A stretch of DNA of 64,000 nucleotides, taken from Hydrangea macrophylla. Taxonomy: Eukaryota > Streptophyta > Magnoliopsida > Cornales > Hydrangeaceae. The position numbers and the translations under genes are program-made. The stretch lies in the NCBI GenBank assembly GCA_033977485.1, contig CM066990.1, positions 11,950,001-12,014,000 on the forward strand. Reading direction: 5' to 3'. The notes beneath the pieces were generated by a model. That model did no database searches. It saw only the letters and a program-made list of their open reading frames with translations, and was not told the origin of the DNA. Positions 36,453-47,730 of this stretch are shown in pieces. The stretch's first letter is position 1. Each line of letters opens with the position of its first letter.

Positions 36453-38199
36453 ATGTCCCATCACCTCAACGTCAGTCCATATTGCAGGCCGATGAAGCAG
36501 AAAAGGAGGGGCATGGCCCCCGAGAGACAGAAGGCAGTGAGTGAAGAGGTCGAGAAGCTCCTCAAAGCCCGTTCCATACGAGAAGTCCACTACCCCGACT
36601 GGCTAGCCAACGTGGTACTTGTCAAGAAAAGTAGCAGGAAGTGGAGGATGTGCGTGGACTTTACCGACCTCAACAAAGCTTGCCCCAAGGATTGCTATCC
36701 ACTACCCAAGATAGACCTCCTTGTGGACTCCACAGCAGGTCACTCACTCCTCTCATTCATGGACACTTACTCGGGGTACAACCAGATCAGCATGTACCCC
36801 GGGGACGAAGAGAAGACGGCGTTCATCACCGACTAGGGCACGTACTGCTACAAGGTGATGCCATTCGGTCTCAAGAATGCCGGGGCCACCTATCAATGCC
36901 TGGTCAACTAAATGTTCAAACACCTCATTGGAAAGACTATGGAGGTATATGTGGATGATCTGCTGGTCAAGAGCCGGGATGAGCCCGACCACCTCGAGCA
37001 TCTGGCCGGGGCCTTCAGCATTTTGAGAAAATTCAGGATGAGGTTGAACCCGGCCAAATGCACCTTTGGCGTCTCATCCGGGAAATTTCTGGGCCACCTA
37101 GTCAACAGACGGGGAATTGTAGCTAACCCCGAAAAGATCAAAGCCATCATCAACATGCGGTCGCCCAAATCAACAAAGGAGGTTCAGAGCTTAGCCGAAC
37201 GGGTGGCCACATTGAACATGTTTGTCTCTCGAGCTATTGACCGGTGCCTGCCATTCTTCAAAATCCTCCGCAAGGTGTTCTAGTGGTCAGAAGAGTGTGA
37301 AGAGGCGTTCCAGGAACTCAAGAAGTACCTGGCTTCCCCTCCTCTACTCTCAACACCCGTGCCCGGGGAAGAATTATTTTTATACTTGGTAGTGTCACCA
37401 TCCGTAGTTATCCCAGCACTTATTCGGGAAGAGTACGGGATGCAGTTCCTAGTGTACTACACCAGCCGGGCGTTACAGGGCGCAGAGAGCAGATACTCTC
37501 GCATCGAAAAACTGGTGTTCGCCCTTATCACCTCGGCCCGAAGGCTTCGCCCTTACTTTCAGGCCCATGCCATTGTGGTCCTCATAGATCAACCTCTCCG
37601 CAGAATCCTCAGCCGTCCAAACACATTTGGGAGACTCGTCAAGTGGGCCTTGGAGTTGGAAGAGTTTGAAGTGATCTACCGACCCCGGACAGCCATCAAG
37701 GGACAAGTCGTGGCTGACTTTTTGGTTGAGTTCACGTATCCAGAGGACCCAGTTGAAGAGTCTGAGCCACCGGCCTTACCGCCCGGATTACACTCTGATA
37801 TCCCTACCTGGGTACTACACGTGGACGGCTCATCTAATCAGCAAGGCAGTGGGGTAGGAATCATCTTAACTACCCCCGATGGCATCCAGCTCAAATATGC
37901 ATTACGGTTTGGGTTCTGCGCCTCCAATAACTAGGCCAAATACGAAGCCCTACTGGTCGGTCTGCAGTTCGCCACCTCTATGAGTGCACAACAGGTCCAG
38001 AGATACAGTGATTCCCAGCTCGTGGTCAACCAGGTTAACCAAGAATATGAAGCGGGAAGACAATATGGTAGCCTACTTGGCCCTTGTCCGAGCGGTTTCC
38101 AAGAAGCTCTAAGGTTCTCCATCACGCAGATACCGAGAGAAGAAAATACCATGGCCGACCGGTTGGCTCGCCTTGCCTCATCTTCTGAGTCAAACTAGC
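36453..38199 (+). pseudogene. Element B reverse transcriptase and two RNase H domains
   Basis: One frame (3) with in-frame stops at 36834, 36909, 37281, 37932 and 38196. RT motifs: W-R-M-C-V-D-F-T-D-L-N-K-A-C-P-K-D, S-F-M-D-T-Y-S-G-Y-N-Q, F-G-L-K-N-A-G-A-T-Y, and catalytic Y-V-D-D near 36949. RNase H (37359-37735) has L-V-Y-Y-T-S-R-A-L but lacks the usual first Asp. The second RNase H (37800-38190) shows V-D-G-S-S, Y-E-A-L, S-D-S-Q-L and M-A-D-R-L-A-R-L-A, the complete acidic set of the archaeal-type domain found in Tat elements. Confidence 0.92.
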
Positions 38200-38234
38200 C
38201 CGGGATACGGATACAATATCTACCCGAGCCAAGT

Positions 38235-39167
38235 GTGATCAACTCAGAAGGTATGGAGGTAGATCCGGTCACCCTAGGACCCAGCTGGATGGACCCGCTC
38301 GTGACGTTCTTGACAACAGGAGTGCTACCAGACAACAAAGAAGAAGTCCGCCTGGTCAAATACCGGGCAACACGATACCACCTTCTTGACGGCATTCTCT
38401 ACAAGAGGGGATTCACTATCTCGTACCTCCGCTATGTTCATCCTGCGCAAGTCCAAGCGATACTGTTTAAAATCCACGAAAGAGTGTGCGGGAACCACAT
38501 CGGAGGCTGGGCACTCTCCAGAAAGGCCCTACTATAAGGTTACTACTAGCCAACCATGGCTCGGGATTCCCAGGAGTACGATAGAAGATGTGACAAGTGT
38601 CAAAGATACTCTCCCATGATCAACTGACAGGGAGAGCTCCAGACACCAATCCACAGCCCCTGGCCGTTCGCCCAGTGGGGCATTGACATTGTCGTTCCCC
38701 TGCTAATGGGAAAACGACAGGTCAAATTTGCCGTCATCGCTGTTGACTACTTTACCAAGTGGGCAGAGGCCGAGCCCTTGGCAACAATAACCGAGCGGAA
38801 AATGGAGAGCTTCGTGGAAAGGAATATTCTTAGTAGATTCAGCATGACCCGGGTCCTGGTCAGCGATAACGGTAGGCAGTTTGACACCCCTATATTTAGG
38901 CAGTTCTGCTCGGGCTACGGGATACTAAACCATTACTCCTCCCCCGAGCACCCACAAGCTAACGGTCAATCCGAGGTAACCAACCGCACAATCTTGCAGT
39001 CAATCAAGACAAGACTTGAAGGCGCCAAAGGGCTGTGGGCTGAAGAACCACCGACCCTCCTGTGGGCCTACCGCACAACACCTTGAGCGGCAATAGGTGA
39101 AATCCCGTTCTCTTTAACCTACGAATTTGAGGCGGTGGTCCCCACAGAGCTCGGGTTGCCTACATAT
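38235..39167 (+). pseudogene. Element B integrase, part before the Copia insertion
   Basis: Frame 3 continues. The HHCC zinc domain is seen as H-E-R-V-C-G-N-H and C-D-K-C-Q-R-Y (38480-38610). The catalytic core has D-I-V at 38685, V-S-D-N-G-R-Q-F at 38859 and E-H-P-Q-A-N-G-Q-S-E at 38946. Stops are at 38535, 38547, near 38623 and at 39084 (TGA). Element D interrupts at codon Tyr 39165-39167; the frame resumes exactly at 52358. Confidence 0.9.
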
Positions 39168-40664
39168 TGTTGGGTTTGTGCCCTCAAACCATTACTTTAT
39201 ATAGGAGACATTGACATTTTAATATATGGATATCAGCTTTACATTTAGTTATGTATGTTTCTTTCATGAGATGATTGTTATCCTTAAGTATCATAGTAAG
39301 TAATGCGCGTATGTATGAGATACATACAAGTGAGATACGAATTGCTATTCTTTGTTACTTAGAACATGTCACAGTGGATGATGAGACTAGGATATCTCAT
39401 TAGGTTTACACTGTAGCATGATTAACTACCATTGGATGGAGTGATCAATCTCAATCACTAGAGTGTAACTCTTAGTTAATATGCTAGTGCTTATAGTGCA
39501 TTGACGGACCTGAGCTTTCCTATTGACACTCAAGGCTGTCAATCAGTCGATAGAAACTCATAACTTGTGTAAGGTACATGTTCTCAATCTTGAGACGATT
39601 ATGAACACAGACTGTGGATATGACTGCTTTGACTTACCAATCAGTGAGGTCTATAGAAGATCAACACCTGGGTATCTTGGGTATGTCATATTCATAGGGT
39701 TGTGAACATATATTATCAAGACAGAATCTACCCTCTGTTTCAGAGTAAGCATTCCCTTGAGAATGTCACCAAGTCGATTACTGAGTACTGCATTCTTGTT
39801 GATAAGAGTTATCAACATGTTTGGTAATCATGAGAGGTGAATGGGACTCAAGGAATACAAGAAGTAATCGTGATTCAGGTTGACAGTAACAGTTATCCGA
39901 CTACCTTAATATGATTACGAATGCTGAAGGTAGAGGGACACTAGTACAACACACAAGTCTAGTTATCGCTTTGGATATGTTCTTTTGCGTTGGAGTTCAG
40001 TTATCGTTTTATAGTGGAGTAAAAGTTAACTGACCAGTTAGTTAGTTTGCTGATCAAAGAGTTTGGTTACGGTAATTAACAAACTGGTCTGAGCCAACAA
40101 TAAAGAGCCTAGGAGGTCCCACTCTTAGCTCCGCCAGGATACTTGGAAAGACACATGAGGAAGTTATCAAGACAAGTTTGATCGATTGAAGTATGTTCGA
40201 TCGATTGAAGTTTTGGTAGTCTCGATCGATCGAGAATGGTTCGATCGATCGAACGTTCGATCGATCGAAGATCTTCGATCGCTCGAAGTCTAGGTCGGTT
40301 CTGGGAATCTATAAATAGGGCAGCTGCATTCTAGAAAATAAGTTCGTCGTTTTGAACGTCAGTAGCTGCAGAAACTGTTTTAGAGCACCAAACCTTCTCC
40401 TTCCTCTCCATTAGGGTTCCCACCAACCCTAGTCCTTCCTGCGAGCATCCATAGGTGTCATAAGAGTGAAGGCCATCTAGTGGAAGCTGCTAGAAGTTAA
40501 AGAAAATCAAAATTAGGTTCAAGACACTAAGGTATAACTCTTGTCCCCTCTTGTGCACATCTATGGAATTAACGAGTAGTAAATCCTGGGCTGCCATTAA
40601 GTTTTTATAACTTGACTTTTCCGCTGCGTGTTTAAACTTTTAAATTAAATCGGTTTTTCCATCA
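39168..40664 (+). mobile_element. Element D 5' LTR
   Basis: TGTTGGGTTTGTG...TTTTTCCATCA. TTCGATCGATCGAA cluster 40178-40289; TATA box TCTATAAATAG 40308-40318, 20 bp downstream of the cluster. Confidence 0.93.
40178..40289. repeat. TTCGATCGATCGAA palindrome cluster in LTR D
   Basis: Seven units: two TTCGATCGATTGAAG-like, then CTCGATCGATCGAG, then TTCGATCGATCGAA types. Copied at 51864-51977 in the 3' LTR. Confidence 0.9.
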
Positions 40665-40777
40665 CATATAGGGTGGCTAACTTCAGTGCGCCGGACAACG
40701 AAGACGCCCTCAGGTCAAAATTGGACCTAGTGGAAGAAAAAAGAGACCAAGCCTATTTGAAGGTAGCAGCCTACAAA
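40665..40777 (+). repeat. 113-bp copy of B integrase downstream of the D 5' LTR
   Basis: Identical to 52353-52465 except one base (GGTGG versus GGTGT). It includes the TSD CATAT and continues into integrase sequence that belongs only after the 3' LTR. Confidence 0.95.
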
Positions 40778-42458
40778 GCCACGCTCGTTTGGATCTATAG
40801 ATGCGTTTTTGGAACACTATATTGATTTGCATGTTGATTTTAGAACTGTTTTCAAAACGGCATTGTCACAGATCTATTTCTGCAGTGTTATCGCAGCAGA
40901 ATACAAATCTGTGATTGCATGGGATGCAAGGCGGGTTCGATCGATCGAACATGTTTCGATCGATCGAACATCCTCTGTACTCGAGCGATCGAACAGTCTT
41001 CGATCGATCGAAACCTTCTGGTGTTCGATCGATCGAATGAAGTTAGATCGATCGAGAGAGATTCTTTGTCAGACTCTCTGTTTCACAGTTGTAAGGTGTT
41101 TTGAAATTAAAAGCTTTATTTTTAAAAGTATTCTGCAAATTTTTTAAATCATTCTATGAAACAGAAAGTTCAAGCGATTGAACAGAGTTCAATCGATCGA
41201 AGGTTCGAGCGATCGAACGGTCTTCGATCGATCGAACTGTGACAGAGAAGTAAGATGTTGTTTTAAGTTCTAATTCAGTATGTAAAGAGTTTATATACTG
41301 TGTGAATCAATTAAGTATTCCAATAGTTACATATATTTGTTATGTATGTGTGGATGCGTGTACGACTAACCCTTTTGCAGCTAGTTTAGTCACTATCTCC
41401 CATGGCACCAAGACTTTTAAATTTTGTATTTAAATTGTTTGAGATTGGTGCATGTTGTAATTTAAGTTTGGTTTGGTTTAAAGGCATATGTAAAGGGCGC
41501 TACGACTTCAATCCTACGAAAAGGAAAGTCGCACCGGTTTCCCTAGCCTTTTATTTTGTTATTGCTATTTCTATTTCTAGATAAATTGTAAGCTTCGAAA
41601 GAAGCATAGGACAAATGTAATAGAATTAGAAAATCCATGAAGATGGAGCAAGGAGCCTTTGTCCATGAAGATGGAGCTGGAGGCGATCAAACCAAAAAGG
41701 AGGTTCTATGAAGATAGAGCCATGGGAGATAGAGGCATCGTTTGGATGTCTTTATTTTCAATTTTAGTTTTTGTTTTATGTGCTTGGTTGTGATTGGCAT
41801 TTAATTATATTGTTGCAAGTTTTCTAAAATAAGATTCAAAAACTATTTTTAACGCATTAGTAAACATTGGATGTTTATGGGTAATGTATAAAAACAAATT
41901 TTTCTAAAAAGCAAAATCCTTAATTTACCAAATCTAGTGGGAGAGGGTCTTATTTATTGACACCCACGATCTTGCATTAACGGTTCACTGTAAGATGAGT
42001 AGTGCATTCTGTGTCACCTCGTCAGGGGTGATCATTCCATACGGAGGGTGCATTACTTATTGGTTACTAGATGTGAACTTCTTTTTGATAGGATCAATCA
42101 GACATGTTAGAGAGTGACCACCACACGAAGGCGCTACTTGAGACGGTTGTGATTGGATCTTAGTTAATGGTACACACTAGCTAAGCTATGGATAAGGGAT
42201 CCCACACGGGGCATTGTTCAGAAACTTAGAGATCAAAAGGGATCGGGAGTCATAACTTATTTTTGCAAGAGTTGCATAGCGGACAAGTCTTGATTAATCG
42301 AAAAATAGAAAATTGACCACCACACGGAGGCTTTATTCTTTTGTTTCGATATTCCGGCGACTTTGTTTTAAAATAAGAGTTTTAAGGATTCTTTTATTTC
42401 AAACTGTCAAATCCTGATATCCATATTTATTTTGTTTGTTTGATTTTCAGTAATCATA
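40778..42458 (+). other. Element D leader, non-coding
   Basis: No gene. Two more TTCGATCGATCGAA clusters lie at 40935-41058 and 41170-41241. Four weakly similar CACACGGAGG-like segments lie at 42030-42345. No TGGTATCAGAGC primer site was seen. Confidence 0.7.
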
Positions 42459-43338
42459 ATGTCTGGATCTGCATTTAGTCCACTTGCCACCATACTCACT
42501 CAAAACAAGTTAACTGGAAACAACTACACTGAATGGAAACGTAACCTTGACATCGTGTTAACTGCGGAGGATCACATATATGTCCTTACCACCCCATGCC
42601 CCGAAGAACCCGCGGCAAATGCTTTGGCAGCTGCCAGACGCGAGTTCGACAAATGGAAGAAGTCGAATGGAATGGCTCGTTGCTATATTCTGGCCTCAAT
42701 GGCTGGTGTGTTGCAACACCAATTCCAATCGAATGATTCTGCCAATGACATTATCACATCCCTGAAAAAGATGTTTGGGGAGCATGGCAGGCCTGCCAGA
42801 CAGGTAGCCATGCAAAAGATAATGAGTGCAAAGATGTCGGAAGGGACTCCAGTCAAGGAACATGTTTTAAAAATGATTGGTTATTTAAACGAGCTGGAGA
42901 CCCTAGGTGCCAACATCGATGCACAGACCCAAGTTGATATGATCCTCAATTCGCTGTCGCCTTCATTCGCTCAATTTAAACTTAACTATAATATGAATCA
43001 AATGAATTTTTCAATGAGCGAATTTATGAGTTCTCTTTTGGCAGCGGAAGGGGTGATCAAACCTGGGGTCAACGTTTTGAACGTTGAGAAAAGCGCTTCC
43101 TCTTCCCGATCTACACCGAAAGGAAAGAAGGGGAAGAAGAAGGCTGGTACTGGTGGTCCAAGTGTTGGACCGGTCCCTAAGATTGCAAAATCTAAGGGAA
43201 AAGGTAAGGGCAAAGGGAAGGTGGGTGGCCAAGGCAAAGGAAAGTGTTTCTAATGCGAAGAGAAGGGCCACTGGAAGAGGAACTGTCCAGAATTCTTAGC
43301 TACAAGAGTTCAAGGTATGATTGAATCACATGTGATTG
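42459..43338 (+). pseudogene. Element D gag
   Basis: ATG 42459 opens a Copia Gag: N-K-L-T-G-N-N-Y-T-E-W-K-R-N-L near residue 17, a UBN2-type helical core, and a Gly/Lys-rich tail. The single CCHC knuckle C-x-C-E-E-K-G-H-W-K-R-N-C is cut by TAA at 43251-43253, between its first two cysteines. Beyond that stop the frame is open to the insertion point of E at 43338 and joins protease exactly. Gag would form particles and bind RNA. Confidence 0.92.
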
Positions 43339-44689
43339 TGTAGCACCCCGAATTTTCCTAGAAATTCCACGTAGGATTTAGAAAGTATAGTGACGTCACC
43401 TTGAGGACGATTACAGAAGATCCATTAGAATGACCATAATCAGGAAGTCCTTATTAAGAATCCTTAGTAATCGTCTTGACGGCGACTACGTCAATTCAAA
43501 TCTAGTGTCTACTAGAATGGTCGTAACCCCGGTATATATAATTTCTATAGTAGAATTGCATTTAGACCCGCATATCCTGGTAACAGGTTTTCATTTTCAG
43601 TCTCATTTATAGTCAGTAGTGTATCTACCTGTGAGTGGGACCCACACTGGAACCAAGTGAATCCTACCCTGATAATCTACCCTTAGATACACACAACATA
43701 CACATACACTTACTATGGGACTCAGGAACACATCCCAGTGCATATTACCTAGTATGGGACACACACTGCCACTTGGCAATTATGTGGACCCCACCCCAAT
43801 CTACCTTTGAACACACACAATACACATACCTAGGTACACATTGGTGCACCCATTACACATAACACAATCTCCCTCACTTTCCCTCTATATAATGCACCCC
43901 ACCCTCACCCTCTCATTAATCACCCCCATCTCCTCACAATCTGTTCATACAGATTGTCTTAGAGAGAGAGAGCCCGAGAGAGAGAGAGCTTGAGAGAGAG
44001 ATAGAACACACCCCTCACCCTCGGTTTATACACCCCCCCCCCTACATTGTGTACACTACCACTACCACCTCTGTCCATTTCCTTCCCAGAACACACATCA
44101 TACTCCCTCCCTGTGCTCTCCCCATCTCTCACTATACACACACACACATACACGCAGAAAGAAGAAGAAAACGAAGAAAGAGAGAGATCAGAGAAGATTG
44201 AGACAACCTAAGGTAAAACCCCACCCCCCCATTGCATTTCAAACCTTCTGCATGTCATCTAGGAGCCTCTAGACCCACATACAAGCTCCCAAACAGAGCC
44301 TAAGGCTCACTGTGAGCTCCGGCCACCATTAAAGCTCAACTTAGGAGTTTGATTCATCAAGTATGATCTAAGCCCCTAAAATCTACACTAATCAGACCCA
44401 ATTGATCCCAGGTAGACCCCCCTTGTAGCAGGTTTTGTTTTAGAACCCATTTACATGGCCATGCAGGCCATTATTCTTTCAAATGACCGAAAGAATAATC
44501 CATTCGTAGGACCACCAAACGAATGAACCGGGTCAAGAGCTTAGAGTATGTTGTAGGGGAAGGGATTCCGGTCAATTTCCCGTTGGTCTCGTGCATTTTG
44601 GGTTAGAAATGAGGGAGATATGAAGAGAGAGGTGATTTCCGGCGAAGCCCGACTTTCCGGCGACGAGCAGCTCGCCGGAGAAGAAGGTA

Positions 44690-45215
44690 AAGACCCGTTT
44701 GGGTTCGGGTTATAACATCCGGACTCGGGTCGGGTTTGGGTAGGGTTAGAATGAGTGTGTATATGGGTAGGGTTGTGGGTTAGGGTCGGGGTTAGAATAA
44801 CCCACGGCCACGGGTCCCCTTTAGTGGGACGACGTCGTTTTGACGTCGGGTTGGGTTTCGGGTTTTGGTTCAGTTTGTGTTGTGTCTGGGAATGGGTTAG
44901 GTTTGAGTCCGGGTTTGGTTAGGGTTTGGGCTAGCGGGCTGGGTTAGTTTGTGTCTGTAATTGGGTTCGGGTTTGGTTTAGGGTTTGGGTTAACGGGTAG
45001 GATAGGTTTGTGTGTAGAAATGGATTCCCGGTTCGGGTTTAGGTCCAACCCGAATGGGTTATAGGTCGGGTTAGGTTGTGTCTATGTATGGTTAATCCAT
45101 ATTAAGTCGGGGTCGGGTCAGGGTCTGACCCATCGGGTCACGAGTTTGGGTTGTTTTGTGAGTCTATATGGGTTACCCATAGGGGTCGGGTCGGTTCGGG
45201 TTTGACCCGTCGGGT
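44690..45215. repeat. GGGTT-rich, telomere-like degenerate repeat
   Basis: Dozens of GGGTTCGGG, GGGTTAGGG, GGGTTTGGG units without fixed period, all G on the plus strand. Confidence 0.75.
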
Positions 45216-45221
45216 CTGTAG

Positions 45222-45222
45222 A

Positions 45223-45269
<47 letters not shown>

Positions 45270-45270
45270 G
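45222..45270. repeat. (TTA)n microsatellite
   Basis: About 15 TTA units, then one TAG interruption. Confidence 0.95.
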
Positions 45271-46675
45271 TATTAATTAGTTTAAAAGAGTTTTAATTAG
45301 TTTTAATAATTATAAATTAATTTATAATTATACTATTAAAGTTTTTAATAATATAAAATATTATTTTAATATTCTATATATCATTATTATATTATATATA
45401 TTATATATTTAATTATTTATATGGTTTATATAAATAATAAATATTAGTTTTAAATGGTTTTAATTAGTTAATAAATACCTACGTGTATTTATAAATTCTA
45501 GAAAATTAGGGTAATGACCCTGGGACTATTTTATTACATAGTGTAAGTTATAAAGCTATAATATAATAGTCCAGTATTTTTAATAATTAATAAGGAGCTA
45601 TTTTATGAGTATATTAATTATTAAAAATACCAAACGAGCTCCGAAAATTATGAAATAAATACTGGTGGTGTATTTTAATATCTAGTATTTAATAATAATA
45701 CTTCTAAGTACTGATTCTTTTGTATAATTATACTTATGTATTTAAATCCCGTTTCGGGTATTTTCTGGCATATATTATCTTCAATAATTCATAATAAATA
45801 ATCTAGGATTCCGAAAATTACACGGTCAGTTCCCAGAGTCTTAGGATAATGTCTAGAACATTCCCGTAAAGTTTGGTGACTTTTCGACTCGGTCGAAAAT
45901 ATAGCCTGTCTTTTAGGGCCTGCATTGGTATAGTAAGCCCTGCATATTACCTCGAAAAACGTGACGGACTCCGATTTGAGTCTAGTCAATGGCGTTGGAC
46001 TTAAAACGACACGTAGATCACTACCTTGAGGTTTATGACCTCATTTGGTAAAATTACCATTTTGCCCCTATAGTTGTACTCATACATTACTCCTGTTTAT
46101 TCCGTTTATTGTTGTAGAACTTGACGTTTATCTGCTTTTCGAGGAACGGCTACTCGAGGTGAGTTTCCTAACCTCACTCTAATCCTATTAAGACTAATAT
46201 AAGATGATTAAAGTCACATGTATGATATTTTGTATAAGTGATAAGCTGATTTATGATGTCAAGTGCATTTCCATTAATTATAAGATGTTTAAAAGCATGT
46301 TATGGTAGTGCTATCGCATACGTGAGCATGTCAAGGGTTTTATCTATATGTTTATCGGTATCAAATCCATATTATGCGATCCATGCTCTATATGTTACGT
46401 TTTTGCTGATAACTGATAAATGCACGTTTTACGATGTTGATAACTGGAATAGATACGCATGCCATGTTAATAATAAAGAGAAATAAAAGTGGTTTTGCAT
46501 GTGCATATTGATAATGGACACACGTGCATTTCATGACATGTGTTAGCATGCGTTGTGTGGGAAAGAGAGATGTTTGATGAGAATGTGAATGAGATTAGAT
46601 GTGATTTCTGGATCCTATGGATCAACGGCTGACGAGCCGGGTGGACATGAACGGTTAGGGTTCCTAGCGCGCCTC

Positions 46676-46880
46676 TCGCCGTTGAAGACGTCCGGTGATG
46701 CGCATACATGGTTGAAGACATCCCATGTATCGTTGAATACGTCCGGCTAGTGCTCTAATATACTTCTCGGCCGTGTAGACGACCGGTGAGAGTATACACA
46801 TGGTTGAAGACGTCCCATGTGCCAGTTTCATTGTTTATAGATAGTGTGCGCCGTGAAGACGTCCGGTGGCCTATCAAGGG
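46676..46880. repeat. GAAGACGTCCGGTG repeat cluster in LTR E
   Basis: About six units of TTGAAGACGTCC, alternately followed by GGTG or CATGT, spaced 25-45 bp. It occupies the downstream half of the LTR like the GATCGGCATGACG cluster of LTR C. Confidence 0.75.
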
Positions 46881-47730
46881 AATGAGTATGAATTGGCTGT
46901 GATAGTATATTATCATCCTTGATATACCGCGTGTTGTCAAGTGTATGAGAGAGAGAAAGCGAATGATGAGATTGAGTGGATGAGAAAATGCTTTGGTTCA
47001 AATAATTTGGCTTTGGAAAGTTTTGGTTTTAAAATAAAAAATGGTTTTTGAAAATATCTGTTTTAAAAGCAAGTGTATTTGAAAAGAGTTGGGAATGAGT
47101 CTTATTGATCATGCATTTGCACGCACGAGTTTATAATAAGGAGAATGTATTCTATGATGATATGATTATCTGTTTACCTTTCTTGTTGAGACCTCTGCTA
47201 TGCCCGTGGTGAGAATGCGTCTTTTGATAAGAGAATAACCATTCTTTAAAGTACTAAACCTTGGTGTGAGTTGAGAGATATTCTGTATTACTGATTATTG
47301 TGCGGTTGAGACTCTCACTCAGCCTTGTTCCAAGGCTGACGGCATGTTACGCCCTGGGCATTCGTATGCCCAGAGTGTTGCAGGTTTGGAGATAGATAGA
47401 AGAGTTCAGGAGGCAGCGCCGTGGAGCCAAGGAGAATAAAGCCTTTCCCAAGACCTGATAGACAGTCCTCAAGTTTTAAGATTGTATAAATTGTTTAGTA
47501 TGGCCTCTTGGATTAAGATTAAAGTTATTGTAACCCTTGTTAATTTCCGTTGTTGTATTTATGCTCTGATAAGTTTAGATCATGCTTATGCCCTAGCATT
47601 TTCCCTTATGATTGCATGGTGCGGAGTTAGAAGGACAGAACGGTTATCAAACTAGTCACGTGTCTACGGACCCATAAAGGAAAATTTTTATTTTCCCTAT
47701 TTTTGGCTTACTCCGGGGCGTGACAGATTG

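Larger units (their letters stand above)
43339..47725 (+). mobile_element. Solo LTR E, 4.39 kb, nested in D
   Basis: TGTAGCACCCCG...GGGGCGTGACA between GATTG duplications (43334-43338, 47726-47730). The last 80 bp match the ends of both LTRs of element C (CACGTGTCTACG, CCATAAAGGAAA). TATA box CTCTATATAATG lies at 43883. No internal LTR copy or coding region was found, so it reads as one LTR left after recombination. It contains a G-rich stretch (44690-45215), a (TTA)n run (45222-45270), AT-rich 45270-45780 and a GAAGACGTCC cluster (46676-46880). Confidence 0.88.

Noticed and set aside
39523..39705. 60-codon ORF in LTR D, repeated at 51211-51393
   Set aside because: It occurs twice only because the LTR is duplicated. 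In the related LTRs L and K the frame is not kept, so no coding constraint is visible.
40919..41147. Ser/Arg/Ile-rich ORFs in the D leader
   Set aside because: Made by translating the TTCGATCGATCGAA cluster in two frames.
43011..43271. Minus-strand ORFs opposite D gag
   Set aside because: Shadows of the Lys/Gly-rich gag tail; no own motif.
43959..44153. Minus-strand ORF in LTR E
   Set aside because: Translation of GAGAGA and CACACA simple repeats in the LTR leader.
44690..45215. Telomere or interstitial telomere tract
   Set aside because: Units vary (GGGTTCGGG, GGGTTTGGG) and do not form a regular TTTAGGG array. The block lies inside an LTR with both ends and TSD visible.
46253..46486. 77-codon ORF in LTR E
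   Set aside because: No motif; lies in a solo LTR with no other coding signal.
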